Below are positions 54,474-64,000 of a stretch of 64,000 nt of DNA, one piece after another; position 1 is the first letter of the stretch; every line of letters begins with the position of its first letter. The position numbers and the translations under genes are program-made. The stretch is taken from the NCBI RefSeq assembly GCF_004382825.2, contig NZ_SDQO02000003.1, forward strand, positions 1-64,000. The letters run 5' to 3'. The notes under the pieces were generated by a model. The model saw only the letters and a program-made list of their open reading frames with translations. It was not told where the DNA came from and did no database searches. This DNA comes from Corynebacterium silvaticum (lineage in GTDB: Bacteria > Actinomycetota > Actinomycetes > Mycobacteriales > Mycobacteriaceae).

Positions 54474-56391
54474 GTGACCTCAGCGACCCACCCCGTGGAC
54501 GCACTTCCCTCGTCTCCTAAACTCGTCGCGCTAGGCATCCAGCATGTTTTAGCGTTTTATGCTGGCGCGGTGATTGTGCCGCTGCTCATCGCAGGTTCCC
54601 TCAACCTCGACGCAGCAACCACCGTTCATCTCATCAACGCCGACCTACTCACCTGTGGTTTAGCCACACTGATCCAATCAGTCGGCGTAGGAAAATACAT
54701 AGGCGTACGTCTGCCTATCGTTCAGGGAGTCACCACAACTGCGGTGGCTCCCATTATCGCGATTGGCCTTAGCGTCTCTGACGGACAAGGCGGCGTGGAG
54801 TCTTTCCCCACCGTGTACGGCGCGGTTATCGTAGCCGGACTTTTTACGTTTTTTGCCACACCAATCTTCGCACGTTTTCTCAAGTTCTTTCCGCCGGTAG
54901 TCACCGGCTCCGTTTTGTTGGTGATGGTCACATCCCTCCTCGCAGTCTCCGCAAATGACTTCATCAACTACGCCGAGGACACTCCGTTAAGTCGCGACCT
55001 GTGGTACGCCTTTGTCACTCTCGTGGTCATCATCTTGGCGCAACGATTTTTCCGTGGTTTCTTGGGGGTTTCTTGGGCACCCTCGCTGTGCTCATAGGCC
55101 TGGTCAGCGGCACTCTCGTAGCGCTCATGCGGACCTCTCGGAGGTCTCTCATGCTGCGATCGTGGGGATCACAACGCCGTTCTACTTTGGAACACCCGTT
55201 TTCAACGCTAGCGCTAGTGCCTGCTTCTCCATAATTATCGTCATGATCATCACCATGGTCGAGACCACCGGCGACGTGTTTGCCACCGGAGAGATCGTGA
55301 AAAAGCGTATCCGACGTGATGACATCCAGCGGGCCCTCCGCGCAGACGGTCTTTCCACTTTCCTCGGTGGTGTCATGAACTCTTTCCCGTATACTTGCTT
55401 CGCGCAAAACGTAGGACTCGTCCGCATCACCGGAGTGAAGTCACGCTGGGTCGCGGCTTCCGCTGCGGGATTCATGATCCTTCTGGGGCTGCTTCCTAAG
55501 GCCGGAGCAATCGTGGCTTCTATCCCCTCGCCAGTATTGGGAGCAGCGTCTCTGGCGCTCTTTGCCAACGTGGCATGGGTCGGCCTGCAGACCATCGCTA
55601 AAACCGACCTCACGGATAACCGCAATGCAGCTATCGTCACCACTGCGCTGGGCCTCGCCATGCTGGTCACGTTCAAACCTTCGGTTGCCGAGGCTTTCCC
55701 TGAATGGGCCCGCATTTTCGTCTCTTCCGGCATGTCCATCGGAGCTATTGCTGCGATCCTCCTCAACATCCTGTTCTTCCACGTAGGTAAGCAAACCGGT
55801 TCTGACGTAGCCCGTGACGCCAGCGGTGAGGGTGTGTCTTTGGAGGAGATCAACGCTATGACCCGCGAAGATTTTGTCGCCGCATTGTGCCCGCTATTCA
55901 ACCAGGAGACCTGGCCGCTAGAGGAAGCATGGGAATCACGGCCATTCGCCGATGTCAGCGAGCTACGAGCAGCCATCCAGGTTGGGGTTCTCACGGCTTC
56001 TGGGGAGCGTCGAGAAGCTTTGATCCACGACTACCCAGATACCTCTGCCATATTATTAGCCACCGACGCCGAGGCTCCCAGCATCAGCGCCGAGCGCGGC
56101 TCCCTTGGCTTTGACGACCTCGACGACGTAGAAACCGCGCAGCTCCTCGAGGTCAGCGCCGCCTACCGCGAGCGCTTCAACATGCCATTCGTCTACTGCC
56201 TGGGCACCAACGACAGCATCCGAAGCATCGTGGACGCAGCTATACGACGCCTAGCAAATTCCGACGAACAGGAACACCGCGTAGCCTTCTCTGAGATCAT
56301 CGAGATTGCCAACGACCGCTTTGACATCCTCCTCGCCGATGCCAACCCCGTCCGCTCCGCGTGGGACCGGAAGTTCACCGAAGTGGAATAA
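54474..56391 (+). pseudogene. NCS2 urate/xanthine permease fused to an OHCU-decarboxylase domain, two frameshifts
   Basis: The reading frame opens as an NCS2 nucleobase:cation symporter with QH motif LGIQHVLAFYAG, and later the signature QNVGLVRITGVKSR. Two single-base losses break it: in TTGGGGGTT (55064-55068; G6 expected) and near ATGCGG (55128-55132; ATGGCGG expected). With both corrected, one 639-residue protein results. The last 190 residues (about 55837-56391) match 2-oxo-4-hydroxy-4-carboxy-5-ureidoimidazoline decarboxylase (SLEEINAMTREDFVAAL, ESRPFADVSEL, AAYRERFNMPF). The catalytic His of the HPDL motif is Tyr (HDYPDTSA). Permease and decarboxylase together would import and degrade urate. 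Confidence 0.82.
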
Positions 56392-56395
56392 CGCG

Positions 56396-57236
56396 CTACA
56401 GCATCGGATGCCAATCCCACACTGGCGTCTTCTCAAACTCCAATAAAGGAGCTTGCCGACCAGACAGCCGGGCACTCACCAAGGCAACTATTTGCCCTGC
56501 TGTCTGGTCAAGGCATTCAAAGACACACCACGCGGAATACCGCACCAAGGCATAGCCTCGGCGCACGGCGTCATTGCCTTTCCACCGGTCATAGACAAAA
56601 GCATGACGATTCCCGTGGTAGGTGTAGCCGTCCACTTCAACGATAACTTTGCTCTTTGTGTGTACCCCGTCCCACCGATAAGCGCCGAGCTGCAGGTTTT
56701 GTTCAAAGATACCCCATAGAGCGTAGCTTTCGGAACAAGAGAATCTCTGCAGGACTTTCTGCTCCTACAGCCGCAAGCTCAATTACTCGATGAGCATGCT
56801 TAGTCAGCCGGGTTTTGGACATATCGCGGATTAATCGAGCTACCCCGGTCTTTCCCCAATATATGTTCTCAATAAACTCAACGAGTTCAGCAATAGTCAT
56901 GGCCTCGGCATTATTGAGAACATCAAGCGGAGGAGCTACGCGAACCCCCTGCCTGAACTCTGACGCTGCAGACCTCACTTGTTTGATGCGGATCACATCA
57001 TTAGAACAGGCAGATCTGCTCTTGATAATTACGGCTTCCACCGGAGTCTCAATCTCTGCAGACATATGCACCTGCATCGCTGTACGCCCGCTAAAGACAA
57101 TCCCGGGCCGAGACTTTTGCAATGCTTTGAGCAACAAAATTCCCTCCGGTCTTTTGTCGGTGTAAATTCCGCGCTCCACGCGGTAGAGATCGCCGTGTTT
57201 TATTTTCGTTGCAATAGCGCTGCGGGAAAGCCCCAA
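56396..57236 (-). pseudogene. AbiEi-like N-terminal domain plus DUF559 nuclease-like protein, frameshifted
   Basis: The first frame (from about 57236, TTG start) has a helix-turn-helix like that of AbiEi/DUF559 proteins (GLSRSAIATKIKHGDLYRVE, then GIYT). The second (56396-56635 and upstream) gives VEVDGYTYHGNRHAFVYDRW, the DUF559/Vsr-like nuclease core with the Asp-His pattern. The frame breaks at the GGGG of ATGGGGTATC (plus strand 56712-56715); with three G it reads RSMGIFEQNLQLGAY, giving 279 residues. The start is uncertain because in-frame codons further upstream also look family-like but no start codon precedes them. Target of the nuclease-like domain is unknown. Confidence 0.7.
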
Positions 57237-57334
57237 TTGATGGAGCTCTTGGGTCTTAAAGATGTGGTTGCCCGTGTGTCCTTAGACGTGGGGACTTAGC
57301 GATCGGTTCCCAGTAGTAGGAAGATACGGAAAAA

Positions 57335-57401
57335 CCTGCATTTCCATAGACAAAGACGCCTAAAAATGTGTTTTACAGCCTAATGTCTATGGAAATGCAG
57401 G
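57335..57401. repeat. Inverted-repeat element, copy 2, and possible pqo terminator
   Basis: Arms CCTGCATTTCCATAGACA (57335-57352) and TGTCTATGGAAATGCAGG (57384-57401) enclose a 31-base loop. It lies 18 bp beyond the pqo stop. On the minus strand GGTTTTTCCG follows the stem, so it can act as a terminator. The loop is related to that of the copy at 38609-38684 in reverse orientation (TTRGRCYGYAAAAC at the same end). Confidence 0.85.
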
Positions 57402-57418
57402 CTCCACGGCCCGTGTAT

Positions 57419-59155
57419 TTAGGGGCGCGGGATGTTCCTCAGATTAGACCATGCCATGTCCACCATGTGCCCCACTCCACCGCCGAAGACCGTGCGAGTC
57501 GCTGCCTTGGAGAACCCCATGAGCATCTCCATGGTGATATTAGGTGGGATGGAGAGGGCATTGGGGTCGGTGGTGACGTCGATAAGCACAGGCCCGGGGT
57601 GAGAAAAAGCCGCCTCTAGCTGTTCTCTTGCAGTCTTCGGGTCTGTGATCGCGATGTGGTGCAGGCCTACGGCAGCCGCAATCGCCGCAAAATCAACGTG
57701 TTCATGGTCTGTTTCATACTCCGGTATCCCCTCCACGAGCATCTCAAGCTTGACCATTCCCAAGGAAGAGTTGTTAAAAACAACGATCTTGATGGGCAGT
57801 CGATGAAGTTTCACGGTGAGCAGCTCCCCCATGAGCATGCTGAGGCCGCCGTCGCCGGAGAAACACACGACCTGCCGGTCCCTATCACTGGATTGCGCGC
57901 CAATTGCATGCGGCAAAGCATTGGCCATGGTTCCGTGGCGGAAGGAACCCAGCATCTCGCGCTTGCCATTGGGGGTTACGTAGCGAGCGGCCCACACGTT
58001 GCACATGCCGGTGTCGATGGTGAAAATAGCGTTGTCATCGGCTATCTCATCAATGATGTTGGCGATGTACTCGGGGTGAATGGGTGTGTGGTTTTCCACG
58101 TTGGAGGTGTATGCCTCAATAACATCAGTAAGCTTCCGGTGATGCAGTTCAAGCATCCGGTCAAGGAAACTGCGATCAGTCTTTTCCTCTATGTGCGGCA
58201 AAATATTCTCAATCGTTGCAGCTACATCACCCACGACAGGATGCGTGATTCGGGTGCGCTTACCAATATGGGAGGCATCAATGTCTACTTGTGCAACGTT
58301 CTTTTTGGGGAGGAACTCGGTATAGGGGAAGTCGGTGCCGAGCAGAATGAGGAGGTCGGCTTCATGGGAAGCATCGTGGCATGCCCCATACCCGAGCAGC
58401 CCCGACATGCCCACGTCATAGGGGTTGTCATGCTGGATATACATTTTTCCGCCGAGCGCATGTCCAACGGGAGCTTTGATTTTTTGGGCTAACGCAAGGA
58501 CTTGTTCACGGGCTTCGCGGGCACCTGATCCGCAGAAAAGCGTGACTGTGGAGGCCTCGTTGATTGCGCGGACCAGGTCGGCTGCCTCCGCAGGATCTGG
58601 ATAGAGGATCGGCTTTCCCCTCGCAATCACCGAGCCGGCAAAGGTATCGTCCTCCGCGCGCTGCATGGTGACGTCGCCCGGGATCACCAGGACTGATACG
58701 CCCTTTCCCGCCATGGTGGACTGGATTGCATGGTGCACAATCGTTTGCCCTTGGGTCGCAGAGTTGGCCATTTCGCAGTAGCCGGAGCATTCTGCAAACA
58801 AGGCTTCGGGGTGGGTTTCTTGGAAAAAGTGGGAGCCGATTTGTGTGGAAGGAATGTGAGAGGCAATGGCTAGGACTTTTGCACCGTTGCGGTGGGAGTC
58901 GTAAAGCCCCTGTACAAGGTGGGTGTTTCCGGGACCGCACGAGGCTGCGCACACGGCCAGCTCGCCAGTGATCAGTGATTCTGCGCCGGCAGCGAATGCC
59001 GCAGCTTCTTCATTGCGAACGTGCACCCATTCGATGCTGGATTTCCGCACGGCGTTGACAATGGGATTGAGGCTATCGCCGACCAATCCAAAGATGCGTT
59101 TTACGCCTTGGGCTTCCAGGGTCTCCACAAGTTGTTCTGCAAACGACTGAGCCAT
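57419..59155 (-). CDS. pqo: Pyruvate:quinone oxidoreductase (pyruvate oxidase)
   Basis: This ThDP/FAD peripheral membrane enzyme oxidises pyruvate to acetate and CO2 and passes electrons to menaquinone. The 578-residue protein starts at the ATG 59153-59155, with GGAGGAC upstream; an extension to 59239 is not supported. Visible are the catalytic Glu segment NEEAAAFAAGAES (about 47-59), the ThDP-Mg motif SGDGGLSMLMGELLTVKLHRLP ending in NNSSLG (about 430-460), and a C-terminal amphipathic tail like the membrane-binding end of E. coli PoxB. It makes acetate that actA and the RamA regulon can use. Confidence 0.94.
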   Translation of the reverse strand: MAQSFAEQLVETLEAQGVKRIFGLVGDSLNPIVNAVRKSSIEWVHVRNEEAAAFAAGAESLITGELAVCAASCGPGNTHLVQGLYDSHRNGAKVLAIASHIPSTQIGSHFFQETHPEALFAECSGYCEMANSATQGQTIVHHAIQSTMAGKGVSVLVIPGDVTMQRAEDDTFAGSVIARGKPILYPDPAEAADLVRAINEASTVTLFCGSGAREAREQVLALAQKIKAPVGHALGGKMYIQHDNPYDVGMSGLLGYGACHDASHEADLLILLGTDFPYTEFLPKKNVAQVDIDASHIGKRTRITHPVVGDVAATIENILPHIEEKTDRSFLDRMLELHHRKLTDVIEAYTSNVENHTPIHPEYIANIIDEIADDNAIFTIDTGMCNVWAARYVTPNGKREMLGSFRHGTMANALPHAIGAQSSDRDRQVVCFSGDGGLSMLMGELLTVKLHRLPIKIVVFNNSSLGMVKLEMLVEGIPEYETDHEHVDFAAIAAAVGLHHIAITDPKTAREQLEAAFSHPGPVLIDVTTDPNALSIPPNITMEMLMGFSKAATRTVFGGGVGHMVDMAWSNLRNIPRP

Positions 59156-59309
59156 GATCGTCCTCCATAACGTTGATGATGGTTCCGATTGTGCTTCCCT
59201 GCTGGTTCTTCCCACCATAGTTCGACTGAAATCACACATCTACCCCACAATTATGACATAAATAACTAAATGTTGTGCTTCTGTTCGCTGCGGTATTCTG
59301 TGTCTCATC

Positions 59310-60779
59310 ATGCTGAAGCTTTTCGACGCCCCCATCTTCCGAATCCTGCGACGTAGGCAAGCAGCATCAACGGGCACCGCCACCATCGACGTCGCAGCTG
59401 CGCCTCCACTCGCACCGCTCGCTCCTGTCGACCTCAGCGACCGCGGGCAAGTCACCGGCGTGCTGGAAATCGCCGCACGTATCGGAGAAATCCTTATCTC
59501 AGCAGGATCAACCAATTCCGATGCCAGCGACCAGGTCAAAGCCGTCACAGAATCATTCGGACTGTGGTTTGTTCACGTCGATCTCACCTCCAATCGCATC
59601 CGGCTCTTTGCCAATGTTTCTGAAGACCGACGCGATCCGGTAACGGTCGTTCGCGTGGTAGCGCCCGCCCCACAGAATTTTCGCAAACTCATGCACGTAG
59701 ATCGCTTGATCCGCGATATCCATTCAGGCCATGCCTCGCCTTTGGATGCCGAGACCCGTCTCGACGCCATACACCGCGCGCCCGACCCCATCGGGCTGCC
59801 CGGAGTTGTCGCATCTTTTGCAGTCATGAGTGGTGCCGTGGCATTCCTCCTTGGAGGAAATATCCCCGTCGCGCTCATTTCCACCATTGCCGGCGCCGTC
59901 ATCATCTGGATGAGCGCCTGGCTAGACAAGCACGGCTTGCCGATCTTCTTCCAGAACACCGCGGGCGGAATTTTTGTCGCCTTCCTGGCCGCCATCACCT
60001 ACGACTGGGGGCAGTACCTGGGACTTTCTATCCGCCCCAGCATGGTGATCGCCACGTCGATCATCGTGATGGTCGCGGGGCTAACCCTGGTGCAGGCGAT
60101 TCAAAATGGAGTCACTTCCGCACCGATCACGGGCACGGCACGGCTTTTCGACGCCCTCATCATCACCGCTGGCATCGTCGCCGGCATTGCCATAGGTGTA
60201 TCCCTTGCGGGGTCATTAGGATTCTCACTGCCCCCGGTAGAAACCGTCCCCGTCCCCAACTTCGCATCCAATACCGTCCGCGTTTTGGGCAGTATTTTTG
60301 CCACGTCCGGTTTCGCCCGCGCTTGCTACGCCGACTGGCCTTCCGTCTTCATCTCCGCGCTCACCGCGGCCTGTGGTTCAAGCTTGTTTTATTTTGTGCT
60401 CCTCCCCCATGGAGTTGGAGACATCACCGGATCTGCACTCACATCTGTCCTCATCGGGCTCATAGGCGGCTTCTTAGGGCGCCGCTACCTGATCCCGCCT
60501 CTCATCATCTCCATTGCTGGCATCACTCCGTTGCTCCCGGGTTCTGCAATCTATCGGGGCCTCTACGGACTACTCCATGATCAAATCCTGGTCGGCTTCT
60601 CCAACCTCTCTTATGCCATAGCCATCGCCACAGCGCTTTCTTCCGGGGTTGTCTTTGGCGAGTGGATCGCCCGCCGTTTCCGTAGGCCCCCGAGCCTTGA
60701 TCACTATCGACGCTTCACCCGCAAGCTCGTACGCAACCGCCGCAAAAAGATCTACAAGCAAATCGCGACAGGCAATTAG
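59310..60779 (+). CDS. thrE: Threonine/serine exporter ThrE
   Basis: ThrE of C. glutamicum exports L-threonine and L-serine using the proton motive force and has 489 residues, exactly as here. The N-terminal cytosolic part (1-160) carries the hydrolase-like motif GEILISAGSTNSDAS near 65-80, and about ten membrane helices follow, including GLPGVVASFAVMSGAVAFLL and the C-terminal PGSAIYRGLYGLLHDQ. It is divergent from pqo and ends at a shared terminator. Confidence 0.93.
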   Translation: MLKLFDAPIFRILRRRQAASTGTATIDVAAAPPLAPLAPVDLSDRGQVTGVLEIAARIGEILISAGSTNSDASDQVKAVTESFGLWFVHVDLTSNRIRLFANVSEDRRDPVTVVRVVAPAPQNFRKLMHVDRLIRDIHSGHASPLDAETRLDAIHRAPDPIGLPGVVASFAVMSGAVAFLLGGNIPVALISTIAGAVIIWMSAWLDKHGLPIFFQNTAGGIFVAFLAAITYDWGQYLGLSIRPSMVIATSIIVMVAGLTLVQAIQNGVTSAPITGTARLFDALIITAGIVAGIAIGVSLAGSLGFSLPPVETVPVPNFASNTVRVLGSIFATSGFARACYADWPSVFISALTAACGSSLFYFVLLPHGVGDITGSALTSVLIGLIGGFLGRRYLIPPLIISIAGITPLLPGSAIYRGLYGLLHDQILVGFSNLSYAIAIATALSSGVVFGEWIARRFRRPPSLDHYRRFTRKLVRNRRKKIYKQIATGN

Positions 60780-60789
60780 GGTATGAAAA

Positions 60790-60822
60790 AAGGCGTGGAT
60801 CCTTCAATTGGGTCCACGCCTT
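60790..60822. terminator. Terminator between thrE and the surface protein gene
   Basis: AAGGCGTGGA (60790-60799) and TCCACGCCTT (60813-60822) form a stem followed by TCTCTTTA; on the other strand a TTTTTTC run follows. It serves both convergent genes. Confidence 0.85.
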
Positions 60823-60852
60823 CTCTTTAATGTTTAGGTCCGTACTCCACGC

Positions 60853-63800
60853 TTAGCTATTGCGACGACGGATCACTAATATCAGCCCAGCAAGTATGTC
60901 AAGCATACCTAGCATGACAACGACACCAATCTCAGCGCCCGTCTTAGCCAGCAGCTTCTTCGGTTTCTTGTCAGCGTCCTTTGGAGCAGGCACATCCTTG
61001 GGCGCCGGCTGCGGAGCCGATGTAGCCGGCGTGACTGGCATAGAGCTAGACGAGGAACCCGATGGTAGCAACGGCGGGATAAAGAGCGGCAAAGTAGGCA
61101 CCAAGATCCACCACCACGGAATATTTGCAGTGTTATGAACTTCAATCAATGCGGCTTCTTTGACCGTCTGGACAGAAACCAACAACGTTGCCGTCCCATC
61201 ACCATGATCCTTTAGCTCAACACCTGGATTAGTGGTGCTAAAGCCTGGGGTAGACCAGGTAGTAAACGCAGTATTTTTGGGCATGATCTCCTTCAGCAGG
61301 AGTTCAGTTCCAACCGGAAGCGGATCTAGATTAGTGATCTTTCCTTCGCTGATCTTTACCTCACGGGTCTGCTTCACTCCCTTTTCATCTGTCCAAGAAA
61401 CCTCAACATCAAACTCACGAGGATTCTGAGACGAACCGGAAAGCACTGATCCCAAACCACTCACTTTCTTAGTCAAGGAGATACGACCAAGACCGTCATA
61501 AGCATTGACGAGTGTAGATTCGCTGGTGCTTCCCTTATCTCCAACGACTACTTCAGTAGCAGTGGTAGAAGCTGAAAGATCAAACTCAAATCCTTCAACT
61601 TTGGCAGTATCAGTCTTCTCTGTGAACTTACATGTAGCACCAGAACGCACATCCGTGATTTCTGCAGGCTTCTTAGCAGAAATGGTCACCGTACCATTCT
61701 TGGAATATGTGCCCAAGGTGCATACATAATCCACATCGAAAGTCTTATTCAGCAGAGCATCTACCTGTGGCCCCAGAATTTTCTTGTTCAGTTTCAAAGA
61801 AGCACGCCACGCGGAGTACTCGTTGGTTGCAACAACTTTTTCTTCTTTGTTGTCAACAATTGTGATGGAGTCAAGCCCAGAAACCTTGAGATCTGCCTTG
61901 CCAACCTCAGCATTTTCTCTGTAACCGTACAGATAGAACCAGCCGGGATATTTTCAGCCTTGGCTTCTTCACCCGCACCGATTGGGCCAAGAACACCTTC
62001 TTTGACTTCACCGAGTTCTTCGTTCACACACTTGTAATCAAAAGTGAATTTCTTACCGGTAGCAACACCATCAGGATCTACCAATTTCTTAGTGATGCTG
62101 AAAGATCCGACTTTCTTAGAGTACGTGTTGTTCACAGTCACGGTCCCGGTAGTACCTGCCGTAATAAGAACTGGAGCACCAGTTTCAACGACCAACGAGT
62201 AGCCCTTAACCTGAACGCTTTCCTGATCCTCGGTGACAGCGCAAAATGCACTTTCCGGCAGCTTTTCCACCGTGGCTTCGCCAGCACCAGAAATCTCTTT
62301 TACACCTGAAGCGATTTCTTTGCCGTCCTTGGTGCAGGTGTAGTTGAACTTATAGTTCTTCGCTTGTTGTGAGGCAGGAAGTCCATCAACTGTCTTCGCA
62401 ATTTTGAATCCACCGACCGCAGTGTGATACGTGTTGGTCACAGTAATCTGTGCGGTCTTATCTGCGATAACGCCTACTGGCTGCCCATTATCAATGTCAA
62501 CAGTTGCATCATCGATTTGGGCGGAGTAATCACGTTCAGCAACTTTGCAGGAATAACCAACCGGGATTTCTGGAGACTCTGTAGAAACACCATTCTTGAT
62601 TGATAGTGCACCCTTGATTTCTTCTGAACCGTTCTTGGTACAGGTGTAATCCACTGCAAAGGCTTTGTCCTCAGGTACGTTAACTCCGTTTGCTACGACC
62701 TTCTTGAGAACCGAGAATTTGCCAAATTCCTTCTTGTAGCTGTTAGTTACTTCTACTACCTCTGTCTTCCCCTCAACGATAAGTACTTCTTTTTTTCTCA
62801 GGGATTTCAACAGAATAGCCAGGAACTTTGGCAGAATTTTCTTGTTCAGTTACAAGACAGGATGCACCCACGGGAACATCGTCAACCTGTGCTTCTCCGG
62901 CTCCCGTGATAGAAGCTACGCCCGCTTTTACTTCAACATCATCTTTCTTACAACTGTAATCAAATGAATAAGTAGGAAGATTCTCCGTCGCAGGCAGCCC
63001 CTTGACAGTTTTTACGATCTTAAAGCTGCTATTCTTAGGCTCGGTTTTCTTGGTGTAAGTATTTACTGCTTCGACGACAACAGCGTCTTCATTTTTCTCA
63101 CGAACCGGGAACTCGACTTTTCCATCTTCGACTTTATTTCCACTGAGGGTCCAAGTGGGTTTCCCTCTCGAATCCTTCAACATCAGCGTCCTTTTCAGAA
63201 ACCTTACAAATTAATCCTTTGTCAAGGTCACTGATGTGGAAATTTTCACCACCTTTAATTTTTTGAGTTCCACTCTTCGAGATTTCTTCAAGGTTTTCTA
63301 AAGGCGAGCACGACCAATCAAAAGTAAATTCCTTCAAAGGATCATTTTTCACCCCATCTACCTGTTTTTGAACTGCAAATCCACCTTTTTTACCTTCAGC
63401 CCAACATCCAGCAGAAGGAATAAAGACTGTTCCGTTAACATCATTTCCGTTTATATTCGCATGATTTATTACAGCACTTCCCGGAACAGGTTTTTTATCT
63501 GTATAAGTAATCAACGTAATACGTGGACCAGTACTTGGATCCACCCCATAGGGAAAACGAACAGTAAGTTTCTCTGGAGTACAATTAATCTCATAGCCAT
63601 AGCCATGCGGAATCGGCGTAGTCAGGTCTGTCATATTATGAATTCCGCCTTCGACCCGACCATAACCATCGACTATATAATGCGGTGTTGGGTCCACAGC
63701 AGCACTACGAACTGCATCCAGATGTACCGGCGGTCGACCGAAATCAAAATCGCCAGAGCACGCAATTTTATGCCCTTCAGGAGGTGTATCCGTTACTGTA

Positions 63801-64000
63801 AAATCTTTCTTTCCGGTATCACTTCCTACAAAAATCGTCCACGCGAAAGGATAAAGAGTCTTACCATCTAATTGAATAGGAGCATCGTATTGAACACCAG
63901 TTTTACCATTTCTATGTGTCACCCCAGGTGGACCATCAGGCAGATAAACTCCTTGCAAATTACCGTCACCACATCCCCAAAAGTAAGAGTTCCTGGATTC
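60853..64000 (-). pseudogene. Sortase-anchored surface protein with DUF5979-like repeats, three frameshifts, 5' end cut off
   Basis: The minus strand encodes a long cell-wall protein whose start lies beyond the right edge. After about 200 residues of unknown fold come seven repeats, each opening like GGFKIAKTVDGLP and closing with an AxC-VTE motif (DUF5979 or SpaA-like beta-sandwich). Then follow a Pro/Ser-rich stretch, the sorting motif LAKTGAE, a membrane helix and the tail RRRNS. Three single-base indels break it: an extra base near 63155-63166, an extra A in an A7 run (62790-62796), and a lost A near 61913-61916. With these corrected it is one protein. It is likely a pilin or adhesin that sortase joins to the wall. 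Confidence 0.82.

Noticed and set aside
33574..59340. The 17-mer AGCTTTTCGACGCCCCC found after nrdF and at the start of thrE
   Set aside because: One exact pair of 17-mers is not surprising in 64 kb, and one copy is inside coding sequence.

Overview
The window reads as a stretch of a Corynebacterium chromosome of the C. pseudotuberculosis / C. ulcerans / C. diphtheriae type. The evidence is a mycolyltransferase, a mycothiol synthase, RamA, ThrE, an NAD-independent pyruvate:quinone oxidoreductase, a DUF3073 protein, a sortase-anchored protein with DUF5979-like repeats, and a gene order that follows the C. glutamicum cg2830-cg2905 region as I remember it. Species is an inference from these families, not from a search.

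Layout. 0.1-5.4 kb: murA, a cobalamin adenosyltransferase, ramA, cysK, cysE. 5.4-7.9 kb: a small acetyltransferase and five tRNA genes (Phe, Asp, Asp, Glu, Lys) with a polyol-dehydrogenase-like gene between two identical tRNA-Asp copies. 8.1-13.8 kb: the cydABDC operon for cytochrome bd oxidase. 13.9-22.4 kb: acetate CoA-transferase, dusB, phoU and the pstSCAB phosphate importer. 22.7-28.7 kb: mycothiol synthase, an LmeA-like protein, a lipid kinase, a nitrobindin-like protein, an aminodeoxychorismate lyase-like gene, ygfZ and a DUF3073 gene. 28.8-47.6 kb: purine biosynthesis genes (purM, purF, purL, purQ, purS, purC, purB, purD), interrupted by a sterol-carrier-like gene, an nrdI-nrdF pair, a hemolysin III gene, a broken mycothiol-peroxidase-type gene, protease II, a 41-residue peptide gene and a TrkH/TrkA potassium uptake pair. 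47.6-60.8 kb: HIT protein, broken lipase, PhoRS-type two-component system, broken MFS/TetR pair, mycolyltransferase, broken urate/xanthine permease fused to an OHCU-decarboxylase domain, broken DUF559 gene, pqo and thrE. 60.8-64 kb: the 3' part of a sortase-anchored repeat protein, which runs off the right edge.

The most interesting item is at 32.0-33.6 kb. The NrdF there lacks three of the four carboxylates that bind the metal cofactor in ordinary class I R2 proteins and carries Gln, Ser and Lys instead (Q113, S173, K207), while the radical tyrosine is kept. This is the signature of the metal-free, DOPA-radical class Ie enzymes, which need NrdI for activation, and nrdI lies directly upstream. 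A 22-bp palindrome in front of nrdI matches 14 of 18 positions of the MntR operator I recall from C. glutamicum, which suggests that manganese starvation turns on a metal-free ribonucleotide reductase subunit.

The right half holds an unusual number of reading-frame breaks (gpx-like gene, lipase, TetR, permease twice, DUF559, surface protein three times, plus a TGA in the MFS gene). Nearly all the indels sit in homopolymers, so they are either assembly or sequencing artefacts or real decay. Two copies of a 67-76 bp inverted-repeat element with homologous loops, and a possible structured RNA at 38.2-38.6 kb, are not explained by the genes.
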